From NCBI GenBank assembly GCA_003171295.1, contig PMYF01000934.1, positions 1-15,984 on the forward strand: 15,984 nucleotides of DNA, read 5' to 3'. The notes under the pieces were generated by a model. That model ran no database searches. It was not told the origin of the DNA and saw nothing but the letters and a program-made list of their open reading frames with translations. Shown here piece after piece: positions 1 to 7,586 of this stretch. Position numbers and translations under genes: made by a program. This DNA is from Acidobacteriota bacterium. Lineage in GTDB: Bacteria > Acidobacteriota > Terriglobia > UBA7540. Positions within the stretch are counted from its first letter, which is position 1. Each line of letters begins with the position of its first letter.

Positions 1-844
1 CCACTGGAACCCACAGGCTCAACGCGTACCCTGCTGCCAGACAGAGCAGTCCGGTACCCCCAATCACCAAGGTCTTGCTTTTTATCGACCGCTCACCGAT
101 GAGAAGATTACCGAACAACAGACCAAGTATGGCGATGGAAACAGGGGGCAGTGTGGGCAGCAGGGTACCAAAACCCTCCGGTTGCGCATGGCCTAGAACG
201 GCCATATCAACCGCATATACAATATTATGATTGAACTCAAATGTGCCCGCCGGTATTCCTGGGGCATAGGCGAAGGCCTCCACGAGCCCCTGTGCCGCCA
301 AAATCAGTGCCGCAGCCGTCGCCTGAAACCTGGGAGACTTTCTCACCAGCAGGAAACATACAAAGTATACGACCCCGATCTGCTGTAAGGCACCATCCAC
401 ATCAATGATGTAGACTGACCCTCGGTTAATAGATTCTATTGCGGAACTAAGGAAAAAAAGGACCATTGCGCGTTTCAAAGCATGGAGGGTTATTTCACGA
501 TAGGTTTGAGTGTGCGAGCGCCTTGCTACCGACAGCGCCACCGACATTCCCACCATCAGCACGAAGCACGGCCAAATACAATCGTAAAATCGAAGCCCCC
601 GCCAAGGAGTATGGTGCAATTGGTCGGCTACGGCATTCATGACGGGGTTGCTGCTCAAGTGCTGCAATCTCTGCATCAGGAGGTCACCACCGATAATGCA
701 GAGCATGATAAAGCCTCGGAACGCATCGAGAGATGTCAACCTTTCAGTGGGTCCTCTCGGGACCGTGACTTCTCTCGCGCTGGCTTTCGCTGCTATCGGG
801 GCGTTGGTTCTTGCAGTATCTAAGGATGGGCGGTCTGTTGACAT
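1..844 (-). CDS. NagX/HGSNAT-type membrane acyltransferase (DUF5009-like), 3' end cut by window edge
   Basis: Reading the minus strand from ATG at 844 gives 281 open codons to the window edge with no stop. The start is fixed by AAGGAGGG (complement of 855-862). After about 35 polar residues comes the family hallmark first membrane segment, RLTSLDAFRGFIMLCIIGGD (residues about 35-54). A HxxPWxGLxFYDxIWPCFxxMVG segment follows (about 79-100), then ARR and LKRAMVLFFL, and near the edge a PEGFGTLLPTLPPVSIAILG stretch, also typical. The family includes NagX and heparan-alpha-glucosaminide N-acetyltransferase, multi-helix inner-membrane proteins that move acetyl groups onto amino sugars across the membrane. 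Most bacterial members are only predicted. Here a role with extracellular amino sugars or glycans is inference. A coding remnant ends 21 bases upstream, which suggests a former operon. Confidence 0.85.
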   Translation of the reverse strand, partial: MSTDRPSLDTARTNAPIAAKASAREVTVPRGPTERLTSLDAFRGFIMLCIIGGDLLMQRLQHLSSNPVMNAVADQLHHTPWRGLRFYDCIWPCFVLMVGMSVALSVARRSHTQTYREITLHALKRAMVLFFLSSAIESINRGSVYIIDVDGALQQIGVVYFVCFLLVRKSPRFQATAAALILAAQGLVEAFAYAPGIPAGTFEFNHNIVYAVDMAVLGHAQPEGFGTLLPTLPPVSIAILGLLFGNLLIGERSIKSKTLVIGGTGLLCLAAGYALSLWVPV

Positions 845-862
845 GGGGAAATCCCCCTCCTT
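842..862 (-). promoter_or_regulatory. Shine-Dalgarno overlapped by a short GGGG/CCCC hairpin
   Basis: On the minus strand AAGGAGGG lies about 10 bases before the ATG of the NagX-like gene. The bases between them form GGGG-ATTT-CCCC, a 4-bp G/C stem ending directly at the start codon and sharing Gs with the Shine-Dalgarno. It selects this ATG as the start. It could modestly mask ribosome access, but the stem is short and a regulatory role is only a suggestion. Confidence 0.5.
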
Positions 863-865
863 GGA

Positions 866-1104
866 TCATTTGCCTTTTGCGAGTTCGCGGTGCAGCTCGA
901 ACAGGTCTTCCCCCGACACGATTTGCGTGCGCCCGTAGTGCCATCATGGAAAGGTGAAGAACCACCTCCCCGGCTACGGCTACCATACAAACTTCAATGA
1001 GAACTGTGCCGCTCGCAGGTCTTCCGCAATGTTGGTGATACGACCGGATGAACATCCCGCTTAGTGCACGTCGGCGGCCTGTTCAATCGGCAATCGTGGA
1101 ATTC
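866..1104 (-). pseudogene. Decayed coding stretch of unknown family upstream of the NagX-like gene
   Basis: One minus-strand frame carries protein-like composition, including SGRITNIAEDLRAAQFSLKF and, at its end, TQIVSGEDLFELHRELAKGK before a TGA at 866-868. The same frame is broken by stops at 944-946 (TGA), 974-976 and 980-982 (TAG) and 1061-1063 (TAA). Its terminal stop lies 21 bases before the NagX-like ATG, normal operon spacing. I read it as the 3' end of a dead upstream gene. I cannot name the family. Chance open sequence is possible. Confidence 0.3.
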
Positions 1105-1611
1105 ACCAGTATTGGGAAGGCGCATGTTGACGGGGTTCAGAGCACTAAACACTTCCCTCCTCGACTGAACCTGTCCAGTTTCGCTCATTTGAGAATTCTC
1201 GAGTAACACCTCATCCAGGTCGCCGAAACCCGGAGAGCGAGCGCCCGGAATCCTACCATTTGCATCACCAGACTGGCAAGCTTTTGGGCCATAATCATAT
1301 CCGATTCAGGTACAGTCTTTGGGAACAGGTCATTGGTCTACAAAAAGAGAGAGCGTGTACGTCTTCCCGTGCGAGCAAGGGAATCTTCTGCGATGAGGAG
1401 TCTGCGTCCTCCTGCGGATCGAGTACACGACAGAGCAGCTTCCAGGTGTTCTCGATGGTCCGCGCGAGGGTTTCTGGGGAGGGGTGGCGAGTCAGATGTG
1501 GCAGACGGCGAAGCACCTTATCGGCCGCACATCAGCTGGACTGTCTTAGGGGTCCGTGCAAGTATGCAGCCTGTCACGAAAAATTCGTTTTCAGATGAAA
1601 CTGAGAAAAAT
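1105..1611. other. About 0.5 kb without an intact gene
   Basis: This lies between divergent transcription units: NagX-like leftward, beta-propeller-like rightward. The minus strand has short protein-like stretches at about 1120-1330 in two frames (for example GFGDLDEVLLENSQMSETGQ), which may continue the decayed gene to the left. The plus-strand frame of the next gene is open back to 1333, but that extension is rich in Arg, Ser and Pro and has no family resemblance. No clear promoter, terminator or RNA gene was recognised. Confidence 0.4.
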
Positions 1612-3123
1612 ATGAGACGGAGGACGTTTTTGCGCCAGGTCGGCGCGTCGATTGCATCTGTGCCACTTGCTTCTGATGAGAGGTTGAGTGGCTTCGATCA
1701 GACCTCCTCGCGGAACATGGGTCCCATCCAAGTGAAATCTGAAAGACAACTTTTTGTCGATGATTTCCTCATCGCTGAGGGACGCGGCATACACCTTGTC
1801 GTTAACCGCCCCCAGCCGACAGGGGAACGCTGCGTTATTGCGGATAAGCCGTGGGAAGGTTTCGGCATTTCGGGTTACGACTCTGTCATGAACGATGGAC
1901 GTGTATTGCGGCTATGGTATGACGCCGTTGCGAACGATGGGAGCCGCTGGTGCTGCTACGCAATTTCGGAAGACGGGGTAAATTGGGAGAAGCCGAACCT
2001 TGGTATCGTCCCTTTCAACCGCTGCAAAGACACAAACATTGTCTTCCCACCTGAACCTATGACCCACGAGCCTAATTGTGTATTCAAAGATACCAACCCC
2101 GCCTGTCCCGCCGCCGAGCGATATAAGATGGTGGCGAGCCTACATCCTCCTGGAAAGAAGGCAGGGACATACGTGGCCGCTTCACCCGATGGTCTTCATT
2201 GGAAGCTGATGGGGGATTCACCCGCGTTTCGTCCGAGCGACACCAACAATATCTGCTTCTTTGATAACCGAATAGACCGTTACGTTGGCTACGTGCGTAT
2301 GTGGGATCCCATGCGGAAGGTCGGTCGATGCGAGTTTGATGAAATAACCAATTGGGGGAAAGAGAGCGTCGTTTTTTCCTATGACGACGAAGACGAGCGC
2401 GGACTGGACAGCCAGCTCTTTTCGGGAATGGACTTCTACAATTCGGCCGCCTTGAAGTATCCGCGTGCCGAGGGTGTTTACCTGTTCTTCCCCTCGGCAT
2501 ACTACCACTACCAAGAGGCTTTGGCACGACGCATGGGGTCACCCGATCCCAAGAACGATGGCGTCCTTGACATTCAATTTGCGACGAGCAGGGATGGCAA
2601 AACGTGGAACCGCTTGGACCGGAGGCCATTTATCCGAATAGGGCTGGCGGGGGGCTTCGCAAGCGGTTGTGCGTATATGACATCCGGATGTATCTTCCGT
2701 CCAGAGGAGATCTGGCTTTACTATGGCGTATGGGATCATACCCACGGGAACTACAACCTTGCTCGGGATAAATTTATCGGCACGTTAACGCGAGCGCGGA
2801 TCCATATAGACGGATTCGTTTCGGTGGACGCTGAGTGCACGGGCGGTGAGTTTACCACCCCGCTTTTGCTATTTTCTGGCCATCAACTAACCCTTAATGT
2901 GGATACCAGCGCAGGTGGACACGCTCGCGTGGAGCTTCAGAACGAGTCAGCCTTACCAATCGCAGGGTTTTCAGCCGAAGACTGTGATTCCATTAACGGG
3001 AAGTTTATGCAAAAGCTTGTTTCGTGGCGTGGAAAGAATGATCTGGGTGCGCTGGCTAACAAGCCAGTTCGTCTCCGTTTTGTGATGCGTGATACGAAAC
3101 TTTACGCGTTCAAGTTCGAATGA
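1612..3123 (+). CDS. Exported glycoside-hydrolase-like five-bladed beta-propeller protein
   Basis: 503 residues from ATG 1612. The N-terminus MRRRTFLRQVGASIASVPLA is a Tat-like or lipoprotein-type export signal, which is why this ATG is preferred to the in-frame ATG at 1564; neither has a strong Shine-Dalgarno. The mature part opens with RQLFVDDFLIAEGRGI and DKPWEGFGISGYDSV. It continues with repeated YxAxSxDGxxWxxP blade motifs (CCYAISEDGVNWEKP, YVAASPDGLHWKLM, IQFATSRDGKTWNRL) typical of GH32/GH43-like propellers. The C-terminus ends in a beta-sandwich-like region (GGEFTTPLLLFSGHQLTLNV, RLRFVMRDTKLYAFKF). Such proteins are common in Acidobacteria and Planctomycetes and are usually annotated hypothetical or glycosyl hydrolase. 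A periplasmic carbohydrate-binding or hydrolytic role is inferred; no catalytic acids are assigned with confidence. Confidence 0.82.
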   Translation: MRRRTFLRQVGASIASVPLASDERLSGFDQTSSRNMGPIQVKSERQLFVDDFLIAEGRGIHLVVNRPQPTGERCVIADKPWEGFGISGYDSVMNDGRVLRLWYDAVANDGSRWCCYAISEDGVNWEKPNLGIVPFNRCKDTNIVFPPEPMTHEPNCVFKDTNPACPAAERYKMVASLHPPGKKAGTYVAASPDGLHWKLMGDSPAFRPSDTNNICFFDNRIDRYVGYVRMWDPMRKVGRCEFDEITNWGKESVVFSYDDEDERGLDSQLFSGMDFYNSAALKYPRAEGVYLFFPSAYYHYQEALARRMGSPDPKNDGVLDIQFATSRDGKTWNRLDRRPFIRIGLAGGFASGCAYMTSGCIFRPEEIWLYYGVWDHTHGNYNLARDKFIGTLTRARIHIDGFVSVDAECTGGEFTTPLLLFSGHQLTLNVDTSAGGHARVELQNESALPIAGFSAEDCDSINGKFMQKLVSWRGKNDLGALANKPVRLRFVMRDTKLYAFKFE

Positions 3124-3530
3124 GGATGACTTGCTCGGGACAAAGGTTTCTCTTCATCCGGCATCGGAACCTCCGCCATGGACAGTCCCCAAATACCCTG
3201 ACTCGTCGCCACATCTAGTGCCGAAGGGAACGCCTCCAGGGGGTCCGCCGGTGAGTTGGAGAAACTCGGGCGCCAGGTAGCAAACGAGATTTTGGTGGGG
3301 CAAGACGCTTCGTAGTCAGCCGTGCAGGAAGGCTTGCAACAGCTAAGCATCCGGAAGGTCAAGATAGTTATAAAACCTGGGGCCGGTGGGGGCCGGAACG
3401 GCAAAACCTCAACTTCTTGCGGCGCGGCAGGGCGCGCTTGTTGGTTGCGGTGGAAGTCCACACTGGCGATGTGGGTAGTCGTCATACACTATGCGTCGGC
3501 ACGAAGGACCGAAAGACAATGCCGTGCGAA
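3124..3530. other. About 0.4 kb without an intact gene
   Basis: Between the beta-propeller gene and the Gfo/Idh remnant. One plus-strand frame contains GELEKLGRQVANEILVGQDA ending in TAG near 3318-3320, which looks like a protein C-terminus, with an in-frame stop upstream near 3200. Its family is not recognised. It may be more debris of the gene that once stood here. No terminator or RNA gene seen. Confidence 0.35.
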
Positions 3531-3763
3531 GAGCCGAAGCATTGGGAACTGCTACCAAAGCCGATCGGGTGCCCAGCGGGGCCGCGGGCTCGCGGGTTTT
3601 TCTCATCCACGAATTCATTGGTTCGATGGTTGAGAACCGGCGGCCCTCCGCGCGTGCGTATGAATCGATTGCTTGCACCCTACCGGGGATCGCAATATAC
3701 CAGCCGGCTTTGCGTGTGGAGGAGTCGATGAGTACCCCGGACCGTGGGAAGGCTCCCGTATAG
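3531..3763 (+). pseudogene. Decayed 3' end of a second Gfo/Idh/MocA oxidoreductase gene
   Basis: Two plus-strand frames join to match the C-terminus of the intact Gfo/Idh protein encoded just downstream. From 3531, EPKHWELLPKP matches EPTHWEVLPPS. After a frame change near 3565, the other frame reads FLIHEFIGSMVENRRP, then YESIACTLPGI and DRGKAPV to TAG at 3761-3763, against FLTHEFISAILEDRWP, YEAIAFTLPGI and DYGKAPA. Over the last 54 residues I count about 28 identities by eye, so this is an old paralogue and not a recent duplication. The N-terminal Rossmann domain is not found upstream. It was probably a neighbouring oxidoreductase of the same pathway, now dead. Confidence 0.8.
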
Positions 3764-3913
3764 GTTCGGCATCTTGGTTAAGACCAAGGCAAACGGTTGC
3801 GGTCGAATACTGAGGCGAGCTGCAGCAAAGGATCCGAATTGGCATTAGGTCAATCGAGCGACCCAGGAGGTCGGTGAAGCAGGCCGATGGTGTTGCAATG
3901 TTCACTAATTCAT

Positions 3914-3920
3914 AAGGAGG
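3914..3920 (+). promoter_or_regulatory. Shine-Dalgarno choosing the Gfo/Idh start
   Basis: AAGGAGG ends one base before the ATG at 3922 and seven bases before the ATG at 3928. The second spacing is the functional one, so translation should begin at 3928 (MLHNNPNLLGRREFLK). Confidence 0.75.
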
Positions 3921-3927
3921 AATGGTC

Positions 3928-5175
3928 ATGCTACATAACAATCCCAACCTTCTTGGCCGCCGGGAGTTCCTGAAGGGGGTGGGGACAGCGGCTGCGGTGG
4001 CAGCCGTCCCCGCCTTCACGGCGGCGGGGGGAGTCTTTCCCCGCACGCTCAGCGAGAAAGTCGTCAGGGTAGGAGTCGTTGGTGGGAACTTCGGTTCCCA
4101 GTTCCAGTGGCATCTAGACCCCAATTGCAAGGTCAGCGCCGTGTGCGACCTGCGTGACGACCGGTTGGAGCATTTGGTGAAGGTCTATGGGCCGGCCAAG
4201 CAGTACAAGAGTTTCCTGGAATTCCTGAAGCATCCGGAACTGGACGCGGTTGCGGTTTTCACGCCGGCGCCGTTGCACGTGTGGATGGCAACGAAAGCGA
4301 TGAAAGCGGGGAAACATGTTATCAGCGCCGTCCCGGCGGGGATGTCGGCCGAGGAACTCGAGTTGCTGCTGGAAACCGTCAAGATGACGGGGATGAAGTA
4401 CATGATGGCGGAGACCAGCTACTATCGACCCCAGGTGATCACCTGCCGTGAGTGGGCACAGCAAGGGAAGTTCGGCACAATCTTCTATACTGAGGCGGAG
4501 TATCATCATGAGGGGTTAATCCCGCTCATGTTCGATGAACGTGGTTTCCCAACGTGGCGTTACGGATTCGCACCCATGCATTACCCGACGCATTGCGCGG
4601 GCATCGTGGTTCCAATCTCGGGGGAGCGGCTGGCGGAGGTCGAGGCCATTGGTTGGGGAGACGGGCACCAGATCCTTGCAACAAACGAATACGGGAATCC
4701 CTTTTGGAACACAACCGGCTTCTTCAAAACCTCCGGAGGGCACTGTTCTCGGATTTCAGTCTTCTGGCATGTCGCTGGAGGTGGGGCCGAACGGGGAAGC
4801 ATCTACGGAACCGTCATGTCTTACATCATGGACCGGCCTGAAGGTATGCCGGACACGGTGATCCAGATCAGCAAAGATGGCAAGACCGTGATCGACGCCA
4901 ACGGGTATCCCGAAGGGAAAGTAAAGATCGAGGGGTACAAAGAGCCGACCCATTGGGAAGTGCTGCCACCGTCCATGCGGGTGCCAACCGGCCACGGTGG
5001 TTCGCACACATTTCTGACCCACGAGTTCATTAGTGCGATCCTTGAAGACCGGTGGCCCACGGTGAATGTGTACGAGGCAATAGCATTCACGTTGCCGGGC
5101 ATCATTGCGCATCGATCAGCACTGCGGGGCGGCGAAGTGATGAAGATCCAGGATTATGGCAAGGCTCCGGCTTGA
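3928..5175 (+). CDS. Tat-exported Gfo/Idh/MocA-family oxidoreductase
   Basis: 415 residues. The N-terminus has a twin-arginine signal: RREFLKG at 11-17, then an Ala/Val-rich hydrophobic stretch to about residue 34. It therefore likely acts in the periplasm with a cofactor bound before export. The Rossmann start VRVGVVGGNFG (46-56) is followed by VSAVCDLRDDR (acidic end of beta-2) and DAVAVFTPAPLHVWMATKAM. The family EKP motif should follow GKHV; here it reads ISAVPAG (132-138), so the usual Glu and Lys are both missing. Later landmarks are FPTWRYGFAPMHYPTHCAG (about 207-225) and a C-terminal FLTHEFISAILEDRWPTVN. Members oxidise or reduce sugars, inositols or sugar acids with NAD(P), or act by transient oxidation. 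The substrate is unknown. A decayed paralogue lies directly upstream and a UroD-like gene starts 96 bases downstream, probably the same transcript. Confidence 0.9.
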   Translation: MLHNNPNLLGRREFLKGVGTAAAVAAVPAFTAAGGVFPRTLSEKVVRVGVVGGNFGSQFQWHLDPNCKVSAVCDLRDDRLEHLVKVYGPAKQYKSFLEFLKHPELDAVAVFTPAPLHVWMATKAMKAGKHVISAVPAGMSAEELELLLETVKMTGMKYMMAETSYYRPQVITCREWAQQGKFGTIFYTEAEYHHEGLIPLMFDERGFPTWRYGFAPMHYPTHCAGIVVPISGERLAEVEAIGWGDGHQILATNEYGNPFWNTTGFFKTSGGHCSRISVFWHVAGGGAERGSIYGTVMSYIMDRPEGMPDTVIQISKDGKTVIDANGYPEGKVKIEGYKEPTHWEVLPPSMRVPTGHGGSHTFLTHEFISAILEDRWPTVNVYEAIAFTLPGIIAHRSALRGGEVMKIQDYGKAPA

Positions 5176-5271
5176 GAAATGATTGGGTGATTAGGGTACA
5201 TTCGCACGTTGGCCCGAATGCTGAGAGTCGGTCACCCGCGGGAGTCTATCCCCTCGATGTGAGGTTCTCCG

Positions 5272-6402
5272 ATGACAAACAGGGAACGACTATTAAGGGC
5301 GCTCAACCAGCAACCTATTGATCGGGTACTGGTTTCTCCTTTCATTCACGTTAATTATGTTCAAGAGTTTTTTCGCGATCGCGACTTGGACCCAATTGAA
5401 CCAACCATTGAGGTGTATCGCCACTTTGGCTTTGATCTGATGCATCGCAATTGTTCGGTGGATTACGATCATCTAACTGCTGTGCAAACTCCCGAGTGGA
5501 GAGCGAGCATCGGCAAGAGCCGTGAAGGGCGAGACGAGACAATTACCACGGTTGTGACAACGCCGGAGGGGGAGATCCGGCGCGTTCAGACCACCTGTTG
5601 GACCTGTGAGTACGATGCCGAGTCTGCGCTGATAGAATTCCCGATCAAGTCCGAGCGGGATCTCGATTTATGCAAGAAATACATGCCGCCTGTCGGCCAG
5701 TTGGATACTTCCCCCATCCGCCGCGCCAAAGGACTGGTCGGCGATGAAGGGGTCATCGCGCCCTGGATCCAAGGAGTCTTCAACGAAGTAAGCTTCTGTT
5801 ACCGAAAGCTGGATGATTTGATCTTGGACGCAGTTCTGCGGCCCGACTTTTACCATGACTTAATGACATTCTGCCTGCAACGAGTCTTGACTTTGATTGA
5901 GCAATACGCTTCAGTCGGTGTGGAAGTGTTGAGCATGGCGGGGAATATTGCCAATGGGAAAATGGTTGGGCCAGACTTTTTCGATCGCTACGTCGCTCCT
6001 TACGAGCGGCGACTCATCAACTGCATTCAGCAACAAGGGACGATCGTGCTGTACCACAACTGCGGCTACGCACGCCGCCTGCTCCCCATTTACTCCAGTT
6101 TAGGAATGAAGGCATACGAGTCGCTCACTCCTCCTCCCTATGGCGATACGCCTCTGGCAGAGGCCCTCACCCGTTTCCACCCGACAGAGACCACCTTGCT
6201 GGGAAACATTGACCAGATCGATTTGCTACGCAAGGGGACATATGAAGACATTGAGGCGGCAGTGAAGGAAACGCTCGATACCGTCAAACCATGGGGTGGG
6301 AGCTTTATTCTAGCAACCACCGACTACTTCAATGAGAATACTCCGCACGACAATATCCACGCATTGGCCGAGGCTGCGTACAAATTCGGGAGCTCGATTT
6401 AA
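5272..6402 (+). CDS. Uroporphyrinogen decarboxylase (URO-D)-superfamily protein, probably not HemE
   Basis: 376 residues from ATG 5272, with GAGG seven bases upstream. The start MTNRERLLRALNQQPIDRV is the characteristic URO-D superfamily opening. The C-terminal half carries YHNCGYARRLLPIY (261-274), a HxCG motif like the zinc site of MtaA/CmuA-type corrinoid methyltransferases, then AYESLTPPPYGDTPL and LLGNIDQIDLLRKGTYEDIE. True HemE proteins have different N-terminal Arg-rich motifs and lack HxCG, so this is likely a metal-dependent relative. Such genes are frequent in sugar-catabolic clusters of Acidobacteria, Planctomycetes and Verrucomicrobia, with unknown chemistry. It sits between the Gfo/Idh and aldolase genes on the same strand, which points to a shared pathway. 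No corrinoid-protein gene is visible nearby. Confidence 0.88.
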   Translation: MTNRERLLRALNQQPIDRVLVSPFIHVNYVQEFFRDRDLDPIEPTIEVYRHFGFDLMHRNCSVDYDHLTAVQTPEWRASIGKSREGRDETITTVVTTPEGEIRRVQTTCWTCEYDAESALIEFPIKSERDLDLCKKYMPPVGQLDTSPIRRAKGLVGDEGVIAPWIQGVFNEVSFCYRKLDDLILDAVLRPDFYHDLMTFCLQRVLTLIEQYASVGVEVLSMAGNIANGKMVGPDFFDRYVAPYERRLINCIQQQGTIVLYHNCGYARRLLPIYSSLGMKAYESLTPPPYGDTPLAEALTRFHPTETTLLGNIDQIDLLRKGTYEDIEAAVKETLDTVKPWGGSFILATTDYFNENTPHDNIHALAEAAYKFGSSI

Positions 6403-6645
6403 GGTGCCCGGTCTGTGACGCCGGTCTGCGGCTTTATCCGTTATTGCACGCAGGGGGACCTATACTGTGTTGTGTGGCAGGACGTGAGGATGAGAAGGCG
6501 CGACCCAAATTCCCTTTCGTCGCTGTGCTCGGGTTGTCGCGGCGAGTGCCTCGCTTTGAAACCAGATCCGGCAGTCCCTGTAGTAGGAACTTTACAGGCT
6601 TGATAACGACCCTTGATGTTCAGCGTTGAAAGGCAGGTTTCATCT

Positions 6646-7428
6646 ATGAGGAAAAGTAAGGTCCTGGCAAAGCTTCGCAGCAGTAAGGCAGCGAGAATAT
6701 GTTCGATGGGCCATTATTTGCCGTTCTTTGTGCGCTACGCAGCCCATTACGGTTATGACGGAATCTGGCTGGATTTGGAGCATCGCGCCATGAACGACAG
6801 GGAGGTGCAATCGCTCCTTGCCTTTTGCCACACATTCGATATTGACTGCATGCTCCGACCTCCGTCGATAGAGCGCAACCGGCTCTATCGATATCTCGAA
6901 GATGGGGCTACCGGCTTCTTGATTCCTTTCGTCTCCGACAGAGAGACGGCTCAAAAGGTTGTTGAGGCAGCTAAGTTCCCTCCTCTCGGCAACCGGGGAC
7001 TGGATGGGGCCGGGCTCGACGGAGACTTCGGCTTACAGGCTTGGGGTGAGAGCAGCCGCTACATAGGTGATGCCAACGATGAGACATTCATCGTTGCCCA
7101 GATAGAAACTCCTGCGGCAGTTTTGAAGGCAGATGAAGTTGCGGCGGTGCCGGGAATCGATGCCTTGTTTGTCGGTCCCGGAGACCTAGGACTTCGGTTG
7201 GGCGTGAGTCCCAGGCCGGACGTCAAGAACCTGGACAGTGCCATTGAACAAGTCTCCGCGGCCGCCCATCGACATGGCAAGGCTTGGGGGGCAGCTACCG
7301 GCTCTCTTGAAACCCTTCTCCGCTATCGGCGAATGGGGGCCCAAATAATCCCATGGGGCGGCGATTTCGGCCTCCGCCAGGTGCTGGCGAATTGTAGCGC
7401 TGAACTGGATTCAGGGCTCCTCGATTAG
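6646..7428 (+). CDS. HpcH/HpaI-family 2-oxo acid aldolase
   Basis: 260 residues from ATG 6646. In-frame TTG 6613 and ATG 6616 would add 10-11 residues without family support, while an AAGG/CAGG purine patch lies before 6646. The class II pyruvate aldolase fold is evident: YDGIWLDLEHRAMND (catalytic His46 in DLEH), MLRPPS (Arg71), LEDGATGFLIPFVSD, PPLGNRGLDG, then QIETPAAV (Glu154) and GPGDLGLRLG (Asp180) as metal ligands. These match the His45, Arg70, Glu149 and Asp175 pattern of HpaI. Family members cleave 4-hydroxy-2-oxo acids to pyruvate plus an aldehyde, for example in aromatic, rhamnonate or glucarate breakdown. The actual substrate is not decided by sequence. It is the last gene of the rightward block, 243 bases after the URO-D gene. 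Confidence 0.92.
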   Translation: MRKSKVLAKLRSSKAARICSMGHYLPFFVRYAAHYGYDGIWLDLEHRAMNDREVQSLLAFCHTFDIDCMLRPPSIERNRLYRYLEDGATGFLIPFVSDRETAQKVVEAAKFPPLGNRGLDGAGLDGDFGLQAWGESSRYIGDANDETFIVAQIETPAAVLKADEVAAVPGIDALFVGPGDLGLRLGVSPRPDVKNLDSAIEQVSAAAHRHGKAWGAATGSLETLLRYRRMGAQIIPWGGDFGLRQVLANCSAELDSGLLD

Positions 7429-7442
7429 CACCGGTACGGCCT

Positions 7443-7459
7443 CCCCGGCAGAGCCGGGG
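7443..7459. repeat. 7-bp perfect hairpin between convergent genes, repeated near 14085
   Basis: CCCCGGC-AGA-GCCGGGG lies 15 bases after the aldolase stop and before the convergent MFS gene. It has no T-run, so it is at best a weak bidirectional terminator. Extended to 7439, the reverse complement CCCCGGCTCTGCCGGGGAGG matches 14085-14104 with one change (G to C), which shows it is a dispersed repeat and not only a local terminator. Confidence 0.6.
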
Positions 7460-7586
7460 GGTCTCCCAACGAACTAGACCGACCGCATCGATGCCCGCAA
7501 GCTGGGCGGCCTGTTGCGGACTGGCCTGCTGAAGGCGGTTTACCATACAAACTCCTGCAGAGCCAATTCTTGAACACCATGCTGCT

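Noticed and set aside
1333..1611. N-terminal extension of the beta-propeller gene (93 codons)
   Set aside because: Composition is Arg/Ser/Pro-rich and unlike the family; an export signal starts cleanly at ATG 1612.
5272..6402. HemE (haem biosynthesis uroporphyrinogen decarboxylase)
   Set aside because: The HxCG motif and the aldolase/oxidoreductase context fit MtaA/CmuA-like URO-D relatives better than HemE.
7443..7459. Rho-independent terminator of the aldolase gene
   Set aside because: No T-run on either side, and the hairpin recurs at 14085 as a dispersed repeat; kept as a repeat.
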